DNA of 64,000 bases from UBA9620 sp965220695 (GTDB taxonomy: Bacteria > Acidobacteriota > Vicinamibacteria > Vicinamibacterales > UBA8438): contig OZ244838.1 of assembly GCA_965220695.1 (NCBI GenBank), positions 930,001 through 994,000 of the forward strand. Reading direction: 5' to 3'. The first letter of the stretch is position 1, and every line of letters begins with the position of its first letter. A model generated the notes under the pieces. It was not told the DNA's origin. It did no database searches and saw only the letters and a list, made by a program, of their open reading frames with translations. Positions 25,314 to 34,942 of the stretch are shown piece after piece. Both the position numbers and the translations under genes were made by a program.

Positions 25314-26751
25314 GGGGATGTCCCACTGACTGTTGAGAATTGAAGCGGCGGCTCCTCACTGCTCGTGATACACGAGTGGTGCGCAACCCGAGGCGAAACG
25401 CCTCACAGCAAAGGAGCCGCCATGAAGAAGTCTCGCACAGTCCGTCCGACCGCCGGTGTTGAATCTCAGACCACGCGTCGGCTGCCGCTCGTCGAGTTGC
25501 TGATTGACACCGAAGCGGAGCTGTTCGACCTTGCGGTGCGGTCGGGATTGCAGGTCCTGGACGCCATGCTCGAGGAGGATCGGACGGCGATCTGCGGGCC
25601 GCGCTACGCGCACCAGGCCGACCGCACGGCGTCCCGGGCCGGGACGGTGGCCAGTACCGTCGTCCTCGGGGGGCGGAAGGTATCGATCCGCCGCCCGCGG
25701 GTCCGCTCGGGGCGCCAGGAGGTGCCGCTCCCGACCTTCCAGACGATGGCCCAGACCGATCCACTGCGGCGGCGCACCGTCGAGCAGTTGTTGGTCGGCG
25801 TGAGCACCCGAGGCTATGCCCGGAGTCTGGAGCCGCTCCCGGCCGACATCCCCAGCCGCAGCGTGAGTAAGAGCGCCGTCAGCCGCCGGTTTGTCGCCAA
25901 GACCGCCTCGCAGCTGGCCGCGTGGCAGGCGACGCCCCTCGACGAGCTGGATCTGGTCGGTCTCCTGCTCGACGGTGTCCACATCGGCGAGCACTGTGTG
26001 GTCGTCGCGTTGGGGGTCGGCATCGACGGCACGAAGCACGCCCTCGGGCTCTGGGAAGGTTCGACGGAGAACGCGACCGTCTGTCAGAGCCTGCTCGCCA
26101 ACCTCCAGAGTCGTTGCCTGCGCACCGATCGGAGCATCCTCGTGATGCTCGATGGGTCGACGGCGCCGCGCGCGGCGGTCACGGCGGTGTTCGGACGTGC
26201 CGCGCTGGTGCAGCGCTGCCAAATCCACAAGACCCGCAACATCCTCGACCATCTGCCGGAGCGTCAGCGGCCCTGGGTACTGGCGACCCTCAAGCGCGCC
26301 TATCAGAGCGAGGACGTCAAGACCGCGACGCGGTTGCTGCGACACCTCGCCCGCCGTCTCGACCAGGAGCATCCCTGCGCGGCGGCCAGTGTGCGCGAAG
26401 GGCTCGAGGAGACGCTGACCGTGCTGACGCTTGGCCTCTCGCCGCGTCTCCAGCGCTCGCTGGCCACGACCAACGCCGTCGAGAGCCTGATCAGCAGGAC
26501 CCGCCACGTCAAACGCAACGTGAAGCGCTGGCGGGGCGGCCAGATGATGCTGCGCTGGGTCGCCGCCGGCGTCCTCGAAGCGGCCAAGGGGTTCCGGCGC
26601 CTGAAGGGACATGCTGATATGCCGCAGCTGGTCGCGGCCCTCCGCGCCCGAGATCAGCGCCTCGGCCTCAAAGACGCTACGGAGGTGGAGCAGGTCGCGT
26701 AGAATCTCACCCGAGCCGCCGCCGAATTCCAACAGCGGCCGGGACATCCCC
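25314..26751 (+). mobile_element. IS256-family element with 8-bp target duplication
   Basis: Inverted ends GGGGATGTCCC (25314) and its complement (26741-26751) extend inward with mismatches through CTGTTG...GAATT...GCGG. The direct repeat CGAGTTCG flanks both ends (25306-25313 and 26752-26759). Length 1438 bp. The transposase looks complete, so this is the youngest layer at this spot. Confidence 0.93.
25422..26702 (+). CDS. IS256-family transposase
   Basis: 426 residues from ATG 25422, preceded by AAAGGAG. The catalytic D lies in DLVGLLLDGVHIGEHCVVV, the second D in ILVMLDGSTAPRAAV, and the E in TTNAVESLISRTRHVKRNVK. The C-x2-H-like LVQRCQIHKTRNILDHLP block is the usual mutator-type motif. 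The frame is open to 25365 upstream without a ribosome site. Confidence 0.93.
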   Translation: MKKSRTVRPTAGVESQTTRRLPLVELLIDTEAELFDLAVRSGLQVLDAMLEEDRTAICGPRYAHQADRTASRAGTVASTVVLGGRKVSIRRPRVRSGRQEVPLPTFQTMAQTDPLRRRTVEQLLVGVSTRGYARSLEPLPADIPSRSVSKSAVSRRFVAKTASQLAAWQATPLDELDLVGLLLDGVHIGEHCVVVALGVGIDGTKHALGLWEGSTENATVCQSLLANLQSRCLRTDRSILVMLDGSTAPRAAVTAVFGRAALVQRCQIHKTRNILDHLPERQRPWVLATLKRAYQSEDVKTATRLLRHLARRLDQEHPCAAASVREGLEETLTVLTLGLSPRLQRSLATTNAVESLISRTRHVKRNVKRWRGGQMMLRWVAAGVLEAAKGFRRLKGHADMPQLVAALRARDQRLGLKDATEVEQVA

Positions 26752-27004
26752 CGAGTTCGCGCAGCCGTTTCACGTCCGTGACTGTCGCTCCGCCATACTT
26801 GCTGCGCCACTTGAAGAACGTCGCCATGCTGACACCGTGGTTGGGCACCAAGTCTGCAACCGGCACGCCGCTCTCGGCATCCTTGAGAATCCGGACAATC
26901 TGCGTCTCGCTGAACTTCGACTTCCGCATGGCTGCTCCTGAGTGCAGGAGCAGTCTACCCTCGACTGTTCACCGATCGGAAAGCTTACGTTACCATATCG
27001 CGGA

Positions 27005-27190
27005 TGGCGCGCCGAGCAGGCCATCCGTCCCGCTGTCGTCCCCCGCAAAGTCTGCGGCGGCAATCGCTCCTGGAGGGGCGCTCACACCCAGCAAATCCTC
27101 ACCTCCCTCATCCGCACCGCCACACAGCGCCGGCTTGACCCCCACGCCGTGGTCGCCGACCTTCCGCGCACCCCGGTCTCAACCGTCGCA
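27005..27190 (+). pseudogene. IS66-family transposase, C-terminal fragment
   Basis: Reads AEQAIRPAVVPRKVCGGNRS, WRGAHTQQILTSLIRTATQR, then DPHAVVADLPRTP. This is the end of an IS66 TnpC-type transposase (xAxRPAVxxRKxxGGNRxxxGAxTQ). About 60 residues survive, just upstream of the carbamoyltransferase gene. Confidence 0.72.
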
Positions 27191-27242
27191 CCTGATCTGC
27201 AAGGCCCGGCACCATAGCATCCACACACGGTAACCAATTACA

Positions 27243-28925
27243 ATGAGAGTTGTTCTCGAGGATAGGCAAAGCGGAGGCCACAGCGGCGTGAATATTATCT
27301 CGTACAACCCCAGCCATGACGGTGCGATCGCCTACCTGAAGGGTGCTCAGTTGCTGGTTTCTATTGAAGCGGAGAAGAACTCCAACTACCGATACTCGCC
27401 GATATCCAGTCATGACGTGTTCAACGTTCTTGGCGAACTTGACGAAATGCCCGACGTTCTGTGTACAGGCGGTTGGTGGCCACGCGAAAAGCACATGCTC
27501 GGGTCGCATGCTCTTGCCGGGTACCGTGGCGTGCTAAAGAGCGACTTTATCGTACACCAACGGCGCCTTTTAGGAAGGCCAGTCCACTACTTCTCGTCTT
27601 CTCACGAGCGATCGCACCTACTTTGCGCTTTTGGCATGTCAAGTCTACCGAAAGGTACCCCATGCTATGCGTTGGTATGGGAAGGGGCGATCGGCGCCTT
27701 CTACGAGATCGATTCTGAGCTGAACATAACGCTGCTTGCCGATGTCATGGATCAGCCGGGGCATCGCTATATCCTACTCTACGGCTTAGCAGACCCAACC
27801 TTTCCCAAGAATGCGCCCTTTTCTCGCTTCTCGGACGCAGGGAAGCTCATGGCCTTGGCCTCGTTTTCAAATCGCAGCACGCCTTCAGCTGAAGAAAAAG
27901 GACTGATTGACTTTCTATTGGACTGCCCATACCTCGAGCTGAATCCGTACAAAGACCTTGAGCAGTCGCGATACTACAACGTGGGGCTGGATGATCCAGA
28001 ATTTCGCAATTTAACAGGTATTTTTAGCGACAAGATCTTTGATGTCTTTTATCAATTTGCGAAATCGAACATGAAGAGAAGAATGCCGCTACTCATCGCA
28101 GGTGGATGCGGCCTGAATTGCGATTGGAACGCCAAGTGGAAGCAGACCGGCCTTTTCCCTGAGGTCTTCGTGCCGCCTGTTGCCAATGATTCTGGTTCAG
28201 CTATCGGGACTGCGATCGATGCCCAGTTCCATTTTACGGGGAATCCAAAGATCGATTGGAACGTTTACTCTGGCCTTGACTTCATCGCTAGCGGATCTTT
28301 CGATCCGAGTCTGTATGATCTCTATGAGACTGATTATGAAATGATTGCCGACATGTTGGCCAACGACCTCATCATCGGATGGGTAAACGGAAAGTACGAA
28401 ATCGGCCCACGCGCGTTGGGAAACCGGTCGATTCTCGCTGCACCATTCCAAGAAAGCACCAGAGTGCGGCTCAACGAAATCAAGCAGCGGGAACAATTCC
28501 GCCCGATTGCGCCTGTGTGCTTAGGGGAAGAAGCCGCAAAATGGTTCGGCTGCGATCACGCGAGTCCATTCATGCTTTTCACATATCGTGTAAGAACGGA
28601 TTCGCTTGCCGCTGTTACCCACGTGAACGGGACTGCGCGCATTCAGACGGTATCATCTGTCACTAACCGGAAGCTGTACGACTTGCTTCTCGCATTCAAG
28701 GCACGGACTGGATACGGCGTTTTGTGTAACACCTCTCTGAATTTCAAAGGGCGAGGATTCATAAATAGGATGGCTGACCTTTCGGCATATGCCGTGATGC
28801 GCGGTTTGGATGGCTTCGTGGTTGAGGGACGGACCTATCTAAAGAGGTCGTCGACGGGCTATCAGACGTACTTGAGAATGTCCGACAGGCGGAGCATCAA
28901 GCGTATATCCGCTTATGGCCGATAA
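27243..28925 (+). CDS. Carbamoyltransferase, NodU/CmcH family
   Basis: 560 residues (or 545 if GTG 27288, giving VNIISYNPSHDGAIAY, is the true start; neither has a clear ribosome site). The Kae1-like N-domain has NPSHDG and the metal-binding SSHERSHLLCAF. The C-terminal NodU domain has WVNGKYEIGPRALGNRSILA, EQFRPIAPVCL, and GYGVLCNTSLNFKGRGFINR. The family transfers carbamoyl from carbamoyl phosphate to a sugar or antibiotic hydroxyl. Base composition is visibly more AT-rich than its neighbours, and IS wrecks lie on both sides. With the glycosyltransferase genes at 31.7-34.8 kb it may be the remnant of a polysaccharide or glycoside cluster. Confidence 0.9.
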   Translation: MRVVLEDRQSGGHSGVNIISYNPSHDGAIAYLKGAQLLVSIEAEKNSNYRYSPISSHDVFNVLGELDEMPDVLCTGGWWPREKHMLGSHALAGYRGVLKSDFIVHQRRLLGRPVHYFSSSHERSHLLCAFGMSSLPKGTPCYALVWEGAIGAFYEIDSELNITLLADVMDQPGHRYILLYGLADPTFPKNAPFSRFSDAGKLMALASFSNRSTPSAEEKGLIDFLLDCPYLELNPYKDLEQSRYYNVGLDDPEFRNLTGIFSDKIFDVFYQFAKSNMKRRMPLLIAGGCGLNCDWNAKWKQTGLFPEVFVPPVANDSGSAIGTAIDAQFHFTGNPKIDWNVYSGLDFIASGSFDPSLYDLYETDYEMIADMLANDLIIGWVNGKYEIGPRALGNRSILAAPFQESTRVRLNEIKQREQFRPIAPVCLGEEAAKWFGCDHASPFMLFTYRVRTDSLAAVTHVNGTARIQTVSSVTNRKLYDLLLAFKARTGYGVLCNTSLNFKGRGFINRMADLSAYAVMRGLDGFVVEGRTYLKRSSTGYQTYLRMSDRRSIKRISAYGR

Positions 28926-29113
28926 TGGACATTTGGCGGAGCTGCTTCGTGTTGAGATGCCATGATACAGCAGCTTGCAGAGTGACGCACCGCAGGCGGC
29001 GTCCGCCTGAAGCCGAACGGCAGCACGATAAACGCCGAAAGGGTTTATCTATCTCCAGGAGTTGACTCTGACGAGTGCTTCTAATGTCCCCGAAGTTGTA
29101 CGTCGTCAAACCA

Positions 29114-30050
29114 ATCCGAACCACTGAGGCTATGTCACTAGTGGACCGTCGTGTATATACATTTCCCGCTCGGCTGTCGTCTTCTACGTATGAGCCCTTT
29201 GCAGGACAGCCGATTCATCTGACCGACGCACAACGCGATGACCTCAAGGAGATCGCCCGCTCGAACGCCTTGCACGCGAGAATGGTCCAGCGCACCAAGA
29301 TCGTGCTGGTCCTCGCCGATGGCGTTTCTGGGCGAGCGGTGGAGACGAAGCTCGAGGTGTCTCGTCCGACCATCGCGAAATGGCGCCGGCGGTTTCTGGA
29401 TCACGGCGTGGAGGGCCTGACCAACCGCCACGGGGGCCGGGCGCCGTGGAAGTTGACGGCGCGGGTGCGAGCCCCGGTGCTGGCCCCCGCGCGCCGCCCG
29501 CCACGGGACGGGACGACGCAATGGTCCTCCCGGCGCCTCGCCGACCACCTCGGTGTGAGGAAGAAGATCGTCCAGCGCATCTGGCGCGAGGCGGACCTGC
29601 GCATCGGCTGGCCTGCTACATGGCGTCCAACGACCCCGACTTCGAGACGAAGGCCGCCGACATCATCGGGCTCTACCTGGACCCGCCACGCCATACCGCG
29701 GTGTTCTGCGTCGATGAGAAGACCGCCATTCGGGCTCTCGACCGCTGGGTCCGCGTGTTGCCGCTCTCGCCGGGCCGGGTCGAGCGTCACGGATTCGAGT
29801 ACAAGCGGCACGGTACGCTGTCGCTCTACGCGGCGTTGAACGTGCGGACCGGGAGGTTCAGGGCAAGACGATGGCCCGGCACAGGAGCCGGGACTTCGTG
29901 GGCTTCCTCGGGGACGTGGTCGCCACCCGCGAGCCCGACGAGGAGATGCACGTGATCCTCGACAACCTGTCCGCCCACAAGACGAACCTCGTGGAAGCGT
30001 TCCTCGATGCGTATCTGAACGTGACGCGGCACCTTCACGCCGACCTATGC
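29114..30050 (+). pseudogene. IS630-family transposase, frameshifted and truncated
   Basis: Three frames together give one transposase. They are HARMVQRTKIVLVLADG with an HTH (VETKLEVSRPTIAKWRRRF), then after about 29610 ASNDPDFETKAADIIGLYLD and AVFCVDEKTAIRALDR (first D), then after about 29865 MHVILDNLSAHKTNLVEAFL (second D). The last part with the catalytic Glu is gone. 30051-30300 holds no recognisable gene. Confidence 0.85.
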
Positions 30051-30299
30051 GCCAGTCGTCCCTCCGCTCAGGGAGCAGCTATTGCCTTGCGGCCCCTCCT
30101 GGACGGAGGCCTCCCGGGCATCGACGTCTTCACGCCGGACGCACATCCAGCAGACGGGTGCGTCAGCTTGCCGCGAGGCGTCACGGACGCAGTGGAGGCC
30201 GTGAACGCGGGGGCTCTTTGGGCTCGGGACGGCTCCACGCAGGGTGATTCCTACCCACAGGAGTTTCACGAGACTCAGTATTTTTCGAGCTGCACGACA

Positions 30300-31484
30300 T
30301 TCTTCATCGACCGGTGACAGCGCTTGATCTTCCCCTGCGTTGGCGACGGCAAGAAGGGCACGTTGCAGATCGTCTTCGGCCTGCTGTGCACGGCCGAGGG
30401 CTGTCCGGTCGCCGTCGAGGTCTTCGAGGGCTCGACGGCCGACTCGATGACGGTGGCCAGCCAAGTGGCGAAGATCCGGGAACGGTTCGGCTTGCCGCAG
30501 GTCGTGCTGGTGGGCGACCGCGGCATGCTGACGGCGGCGCGCATCCGCGAGGACCTGCACGGCGTCGACGGATTGCGCTGAATCACCACGCTGCGCGCAC
30601 CGACCATCCGCAAGCTCGTCAACGCCGGCGCGGTGACCCCGTCGTTCTTTGACGAGCGGGACCTGGCCGAGATCACCGGCGAGGAGTTCCCCGGCGAGCG
30701 GCTCATCGTGTGCCGCAATCCGTTGCTGGCCGCCGAACGGCAGCGCAAGCGCCACGAGCTGCTGGCGGCCACCGACAAGCATCTCGCGCCCATCGTGGCC
30801 GCGACCCGGCGCGAGAACGAACCGCTACGCTGCGCGGCGGCCATCGACCTGCGCGTCGGAAAGGTGATCAACCGCTACAATATGGCGAAGCACTTCGTGA
30901 CCGACATCGCCGACGAGAGCTTCACGTTTCACCGGAACGAAGAGAAGATCGCGACCGAGAAACAGCTCGACGGCATCTACATCGTTCGGTCCAATGTCGA
31001 GCCCGAGCAGTTCGACGCCGCGCAGACGGTCCGTGCCTACACGGACCTGTCGACGGTCGAGCGCGCGTTTCGCAGCCTCAAGTCGGTGGACCTGAAGGTG
31101 CGGCCGCTCCACTACCACCGAGCAGACCGGGTGCGGGCACACGTCCTGCTCTGCATGCTGGCCTACTACGTCGAATGGCACATGCGCCGGGGCCTGGCCC
31201 CGCTGCTGTTCGACGACCACGATCCGGCCGCGGCCGAGCAGCAGCGCACTGCCGTGGTCGCCCCGGCCCGTCGCTCGCCCGCCGCGCTGGCCAAGGCCCG
31301 CCGCAAACGCACCGAAGACGACCTGCCGGTGCACAGCTTCCGCACGCTGCTCACCGACCTCGGGACGCTGGCCGCGAACACGATGCAGGTCGCCGGGGGC
31401 GGCGACACCCTCACGCTGCAGACCAAGCCCACTCCGCTGCAGCAGCGCTGCTTCGAACTCTTGGGGGTGACGCCGCGAATTTAG
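30300..31484 (+). pseudogene. IS1634-family transposase, 5'-truncated, with internal stop
   Basis: Reads DGKKGTLQIVFGLLCTAEGC, EVFEGSTADSMTVASQVAKI, VVLVGDRGMLTAARI, then TGA at 30579-30581 where Trp is expected. It continues in frame as ITTLRAP, VGKVINRYNMAKHFVTDIAD, DLSTVERAFRSLKSVDLKVR and CMLAYYVEWHMRRGLAPLLF to a normal stop. The N-terminal third is missing. 31485-31740 downstream holds nothing I can support. Confidence 0.87.
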
Positions 31485-31740
31485 CCACCATCGACAACCC
31501 AAGAAATCCGGCAACTACAACAAGAACAGTGACTGACACGTGATCAGCCCCGAAACCTCGGGTTAGAAGGCAATCTTCAAATTGTTTCGGCCCCAGAGTG
31601 TGTGGCCCACCGGCCTCAGGTTCGATAACCCTGGGCGCGGACGAAATTCTCATGAAAATGAGAAATTGCGGAGCACCAGCCCAAAGGATTCTAAGCTTCC
31701 CCGAAGGCGCGCCTTCCGGGTCGTTGGCAGAGGCCAACTC

Positions 31741-34008
31741 CTAAACGCTCGGCGACTTTCGGTTAGCAACCGACCGTGACGACGCGGCTGGCTGCAGCCG
31801 GTCACAGCCGATCATGCTGCTCGCAGCTAAACCAAGAGTGGGATCGTGTAGAGCCCTCGCGCTCGCATCCACCGCATCAACACCGATACTGCGCACGATA
31901 GCTGATGCAGGTAGTGAACGAAGTGCCAATCGGCCCGCAAGCTCTCGTGAACGGGTTGGCCACGTGTTCACGTGTAAAGTCATGGGGAGGTTCGGAATGG
32001 GAGTCGGGTTCCAAGCGGCACGACGGTGAACTAGGTCGCCATCGACGAACCACCGGATCTCGCATGGATCCCATTCGATCGCAAATCGATGCGCGGCTTC
32101 TGACGCGTCGAACCCCAACGGAACGGCTGCAGGCGTTCCCCGATAGCCGTAATCAAACTTCGCACCCTCCACCCCAGGATTATAGAACACGTTGACCAAG
32201 AGCCGGTCTGGACGATTCCCCGTGATCTCAATATCGATCTCCTGCCGGGGCGAATTGCGGTGAAGAAAGAAGCCCGTCACTAGACCTGAAACACTCGTCG
32301 CTTGCAGAATGGCTTCGAAACGCCCGTAAAGGAAGGTGCCTCGGCTCGAGATCGAGGCAGCACTAAACTTCCGAACGCCAAGCGACTCCTGAATGACGGC
32401 GAGCGAGAGACCCCCACCTGATTGAGCGGTGACGTTCTTCGGCCGAAACAGCCCCAGGTTTCCGGCGAACGTATCGTTCCGTAACAACCACCGCGCCCAC
32501 GGGGCATCGGCCAGATCATCCTCGAAGCTTACCCGCGACCTCAACGGCTCCGACGGCTCCGACATGCTCGCGCTGATTCCTGCCCAGCCCGCGCGCGGCT
32601 CTACGACCCACGGTGACCGATCGTATCGGAGTCGCTTTGCTGGACGGACCGATAGTGGATCGACCGCGGCGCGCCGATATCTTCGCTGTCCAATATCCCG
32701 AATAACTGGGTACTGTGTTGCTGGCGGAGGAAGCCTCAGATGCTGGCAAAGTGCGCGCCAAGAGTTAGCGTCTTCCCCGTTCAAACGGACCACGTCGGCC
32801 CCTTCCAAGGCGTCCAGCACTCTGTCGGCCGTCCGTTCTACGTCGTCGGTCACGATGAACTTCGCGCGCGGATAGCGGGACATGAGCGCGCGCACATGCG
32901 GCCTCAGTGAGCCTATGTTGACATAGGCATTGAAAATGCGATGGACGCGACTGGCCATCAGTTTTTCAAACTCGTATTCCGGAATTTCGTCGAGATCGCC
33001 GCAGCAACTATAGCCGAGCATCGAGAGGGCCATCGCGAGGGATGATTGGCCGGATCTAGGGGCTCCAAAAGCGAACACAGGACAATGAACCGGCCGCTGA
33101 TGGAAAAGCGCGGTGTCGCAATCATCGAGGACGCCAATCCGGCTCAGTGCCGGAAGAATCGAGTAGGAGTTTGTTGAGGGAGTATCGAGACGCTGGTTGA
33201 TCACTGGACGCCGAAGAGCCCGCACGTCCATTTCTCGGAACTTGTGATTGAGCCAGAGATCGATGGGGCCGCGGCTCGGAAGAAGTCCAAGTAGAGTTTG
33301 AGCCCCTTTCCTCGACAGCACATACCCAGACAGATACCAAAGCCCGCGTTCCGGGCGAAACAGGGTCCTCGAAACCAGTTCCTTTGGAGCACCGTAGCGC
33401 GCTTCCTTATAAGACACGTAGAAAATATCGAAGGCAGGACCGGTTCGATCAGCGTCTTCCATTTCGCGCCAAGCCTGGTCCATGGTTCGCCCAAAGCCAC
33501 GCTCGACCCAGACGTCGTCCTCAATTACAAGAGCATAGGCGGCAGTCGACTGTGCGATGGCTTTCCACACGCCGATGTGCGAGCGCGCAACGGCAACTTC
33601 TGCCGGACTCATCTTAATCGGGCGCGTCAGATCAAACGCATCAGGTAATGCATTAGGTTGCGGTTCGACGAACAGTTGGTCACCGAGCGTGTAAAACGGC
33701 TCGACATCACCGCCATCGAGCAATTCGTCGGCATCGGTCTGCGCGTCGCATGCGGAGTACCGAACGACTCGCTCCGACAGCGGCTTGCCGGCAGCGTCGA
33801 GGATGCAGGCGAGCTCACGAAGCACATCAGTCCACCGGTCCGGTTGCCTGTCCAAGTTGATAACGAAGATCGGACCGATCCCCGATTGCTGAGCATCCGA
33901 GGGCGGCACGAACGAAAGGCACTGTTGCCGCGGCAGGTGCGTTCGGCACTGCAAGAACAAGAGATGGAGAAAGCGGGACACAGCGCGCGGTGGTTTCGAA
34001 AGGTTCAT
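31741..34008 (-). CDS. Three-domain protein: GT25 glycosyltransferase, sulfotransferase-like, GH16 hydrolase
   Basis: 755 residues. Residues 45-295 are a GT25 (LPS galactosyltransferase-type) domain: IGPIFVINLDRQPDRW at the start, KMSPAEVAVARSHIGVWKAI, the acidic VIEDDVWV at 161-168, GLWYLSGYVLSRKGAQTL. Residues 308-445 begin VFAFGAPRSGQSSLAMALSM, the 5'-phosphosulfate-loop pattern of sulfotransferases, although the rest is divergent. Residues 500-715 are a GH16 beta-sandwich with the catalytic signature QEIDIEITG (E590, D592, E594) and IEWDPCEIRWFVDG. No signal peptide. It starts 6 bases after the GT32-type gene, so they are co-transcribed. The combination suggests synthesis, sulfation and trimming of one surface glycan. 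Confidence 0.82.
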   Translation of the reverse strand: MNLSKPPRAVSRFLHLLFLQCRTHLPRQQCLSFVPPSDAQQSGIGPIFVINLDRQPDRWTDVLRELACILDAAGKPLSERVVRYSACDAQTDADELLDGGDVEPFYTLGDQLFVEPQPNALPDAFDLTRPIKMSPAEVAVARSHIGVWKAIAQSTAAYALVIEDDVWVERGFGRTMDQAWREMEDADRTGPAFDIFYVSYKEARYGAPKELVSRTLFRPERGLWYLSGYVLSRKGAQTLLGLLPSRGPIDLWLNHKFREMDVRALRRPVINQRLDTPSTNSYSILPALSRIGVLDDCDTALFHQRPVHCPVFAFGAPRSGQSSLAMALSMLGYSCCGDLDEIPEYEFEKLMASRVHRIFNAYVNIGSLRPHVRALMSRYPRAKFIVTDDVERTADRVLDALEGADVVRLNGEDANSWRALCQHLRLPPPATQYPVIRDIGQRRYRRAAVDPLSVRPAKRLRYDRSPWVVEPRAGWAGISASMSEPSEPLRSRVSFEDDLADAPWARWLLRNDTFAGNLGLFRPKNVTAQSGGGLSLAVIQESLGVRKFSAASISSRGTFLYGRFEAILQATSVSGLVTGFFLHRNSPRQEIDIEITGNRPDRLLVNVFYNPGVEGAKFDYGYRGTPAAVPLGFDASEAAHRFAIEWDPCEIRWFVDGDLVHRRAAWNPTPIPNLPMTLHVNTWPTRSRELAGRLALRSLPASAIVRSIGVDAVDASARALHDPTLGLAASSMIGCDRLQPAASSRSVANRKSPSV

Positions 34009-34014
34009 TCGGGC

Positions 34015-34845
34015 CTATTCCTCGTTTCGACGGAACCTTTGTTGATTGGAAAGTCGCCAGTTTCTGGCATCACTACGGTGAGTTAAGGGCCATTTTGAGA
34101 CGGCAAGGTAATCCCAGTCTCGCAAGACGACGAGATCGCTCTCCACACCTTCTGGCGTGGTGCCGAGAACGAATATCGACTTAGAGATATTTCCCGGGCC
34201 CGTCGTCGTCTGAATCTCAGGCAATACGTCTTCGCCGGCGAGTTCGAGAAGGTCAGTCGCCTGTCGGAGCGCTCGTTCGATGACCGGATGCTCCCGGCTT
34301 GCAATCAGTGGATTGTTATTGAAGTAGAAGATCCAGTTAGGGTTGTAAGCATCAATATGAAGGAACACGGATGGGTTCACCATTGTTCCAGCAGCGATGT
34401 CGTAGCAGAGCGGCTGGACTTTCAGCCGACCGTCGTCGAACAACCAGCCGATATTTGTACCAACGCGGACATCGTCCGCATCGACATAGAAACCGCCTTC
34501 GACAAAGAGGTAGCACAGCCGGAAGTAGTCCGCCTGCATGGCCGGATGGTAGCAACGTTCAAAGGCGTGCTTGTGACGCGCGCCCAACGAGCCACCGATA
34601 AACGCCTTGGCACTCCGCTCGTCGAACAACCGATGCGCGAAGCCACTCGTGGTCCAGCCGGCCCAGGAGGCGATGCACTCTTCGACATCAGCGGGTAACT
34701 CTCGTAAGTCGTGCCAGAACTGCACAATAGTTCTGGGCGTACTTTGCATGTATTGAGGTGTGACCGGCAGCCGACCGGCAGATCGTTGCACCAGCCGTCT
34801 GATGAATTCCGAACGTTGTTGATGGTGTTCCGGAGTGTCGGCCAT
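34015..34845 (-). CDS. Glycosyltransferase with DXD motif (GT32-like)
   Basis: 276 residues. TPRTIVQFWHDLRELPADVE at the N-terminus and AMQADYFRLCYLFVEGGFYV-DADD (DXD metal/nucleotide-sugar site at about residues 117-142) define the Gly_transf_sug/GT32 type, relatives of OCH1 and clostridial-toxin sugar transferases. No membrane segment. First gene of a two-gene operon with the GT25/sulfotransferase/GH16 protein. Both are less GC-rich than the surrounding genes, suggesting transfer. Confidence 0.85.
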   Translation of the reverse strand: MADTPEHHQQRSEFIRRLVQRSAGRLPVTPQYMQSTPRTIVQFWHDLRELPADVEECIASWAGWTTSGFAHRLFDERSAKAFIGGSLGARHKHAFERCYHPAMQADYFRLCYLFVEGGFYVDADDVRVGTNIGWLFDDGRLKVQPLCYDIAAGTMVNPSVFLHIDAYNPNWIFYFNNNPLIASREHPVIERALRQATDLLELAGEDVLPEIQTTTGPGNISKSIFVLGTTPEGVESDLVVLRDWDYLAVSKWPLTHRSDARNWRLSNQQRFRRNEE

Positions 34846-34942
34846 CTTTGCTCAAGTCGCTCTATAACTTAGCGGAATCTGCAGCAACATGTCTCTCTAT
34901 TTCGCTATGTACCGCACCCGGTTTCTTGGACACACGTTTGCG

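Larger units (their letters stand above)
25217..26929 (-). pseudogene. IS3 OrfA split by IS256
   Basis: 5' part, 26929 to 26752: MRKSKFSETQIVRILKDAES, VSMATFFKWRSKYGG, VKRLREL. 3' part, 25313 to 25217: LEAENAKRNRMYADLALENA, then ENVLNRKL. Removing the IS256 plus one 8-bp duplicate restores VKRLRELEAENAKRN in frame. Confidence 0.88.
24990..26940 (-). mobile_element. Second IS3-family element, broken and carrying an IS256
   Basis: orfA (start 26929) is interrupted at codon about 58 by an IS256 element and resumes at 25305, ending TGA at 25217. orfB starts there (GTG 25220) but is frameshifted near 25080 and lost at about 25000, where methylase sequence begins. Confidence 0.82.

Noticed and set aside
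30579..30581. In-frame TGA in the IS1634 transposase as selenocysteine or readthrough.
   Set aside because: The position is Trp in relatives as I recall them, the gene also lacks its N-terminus, and no SECIS-like context is evident; simple decay explains it.
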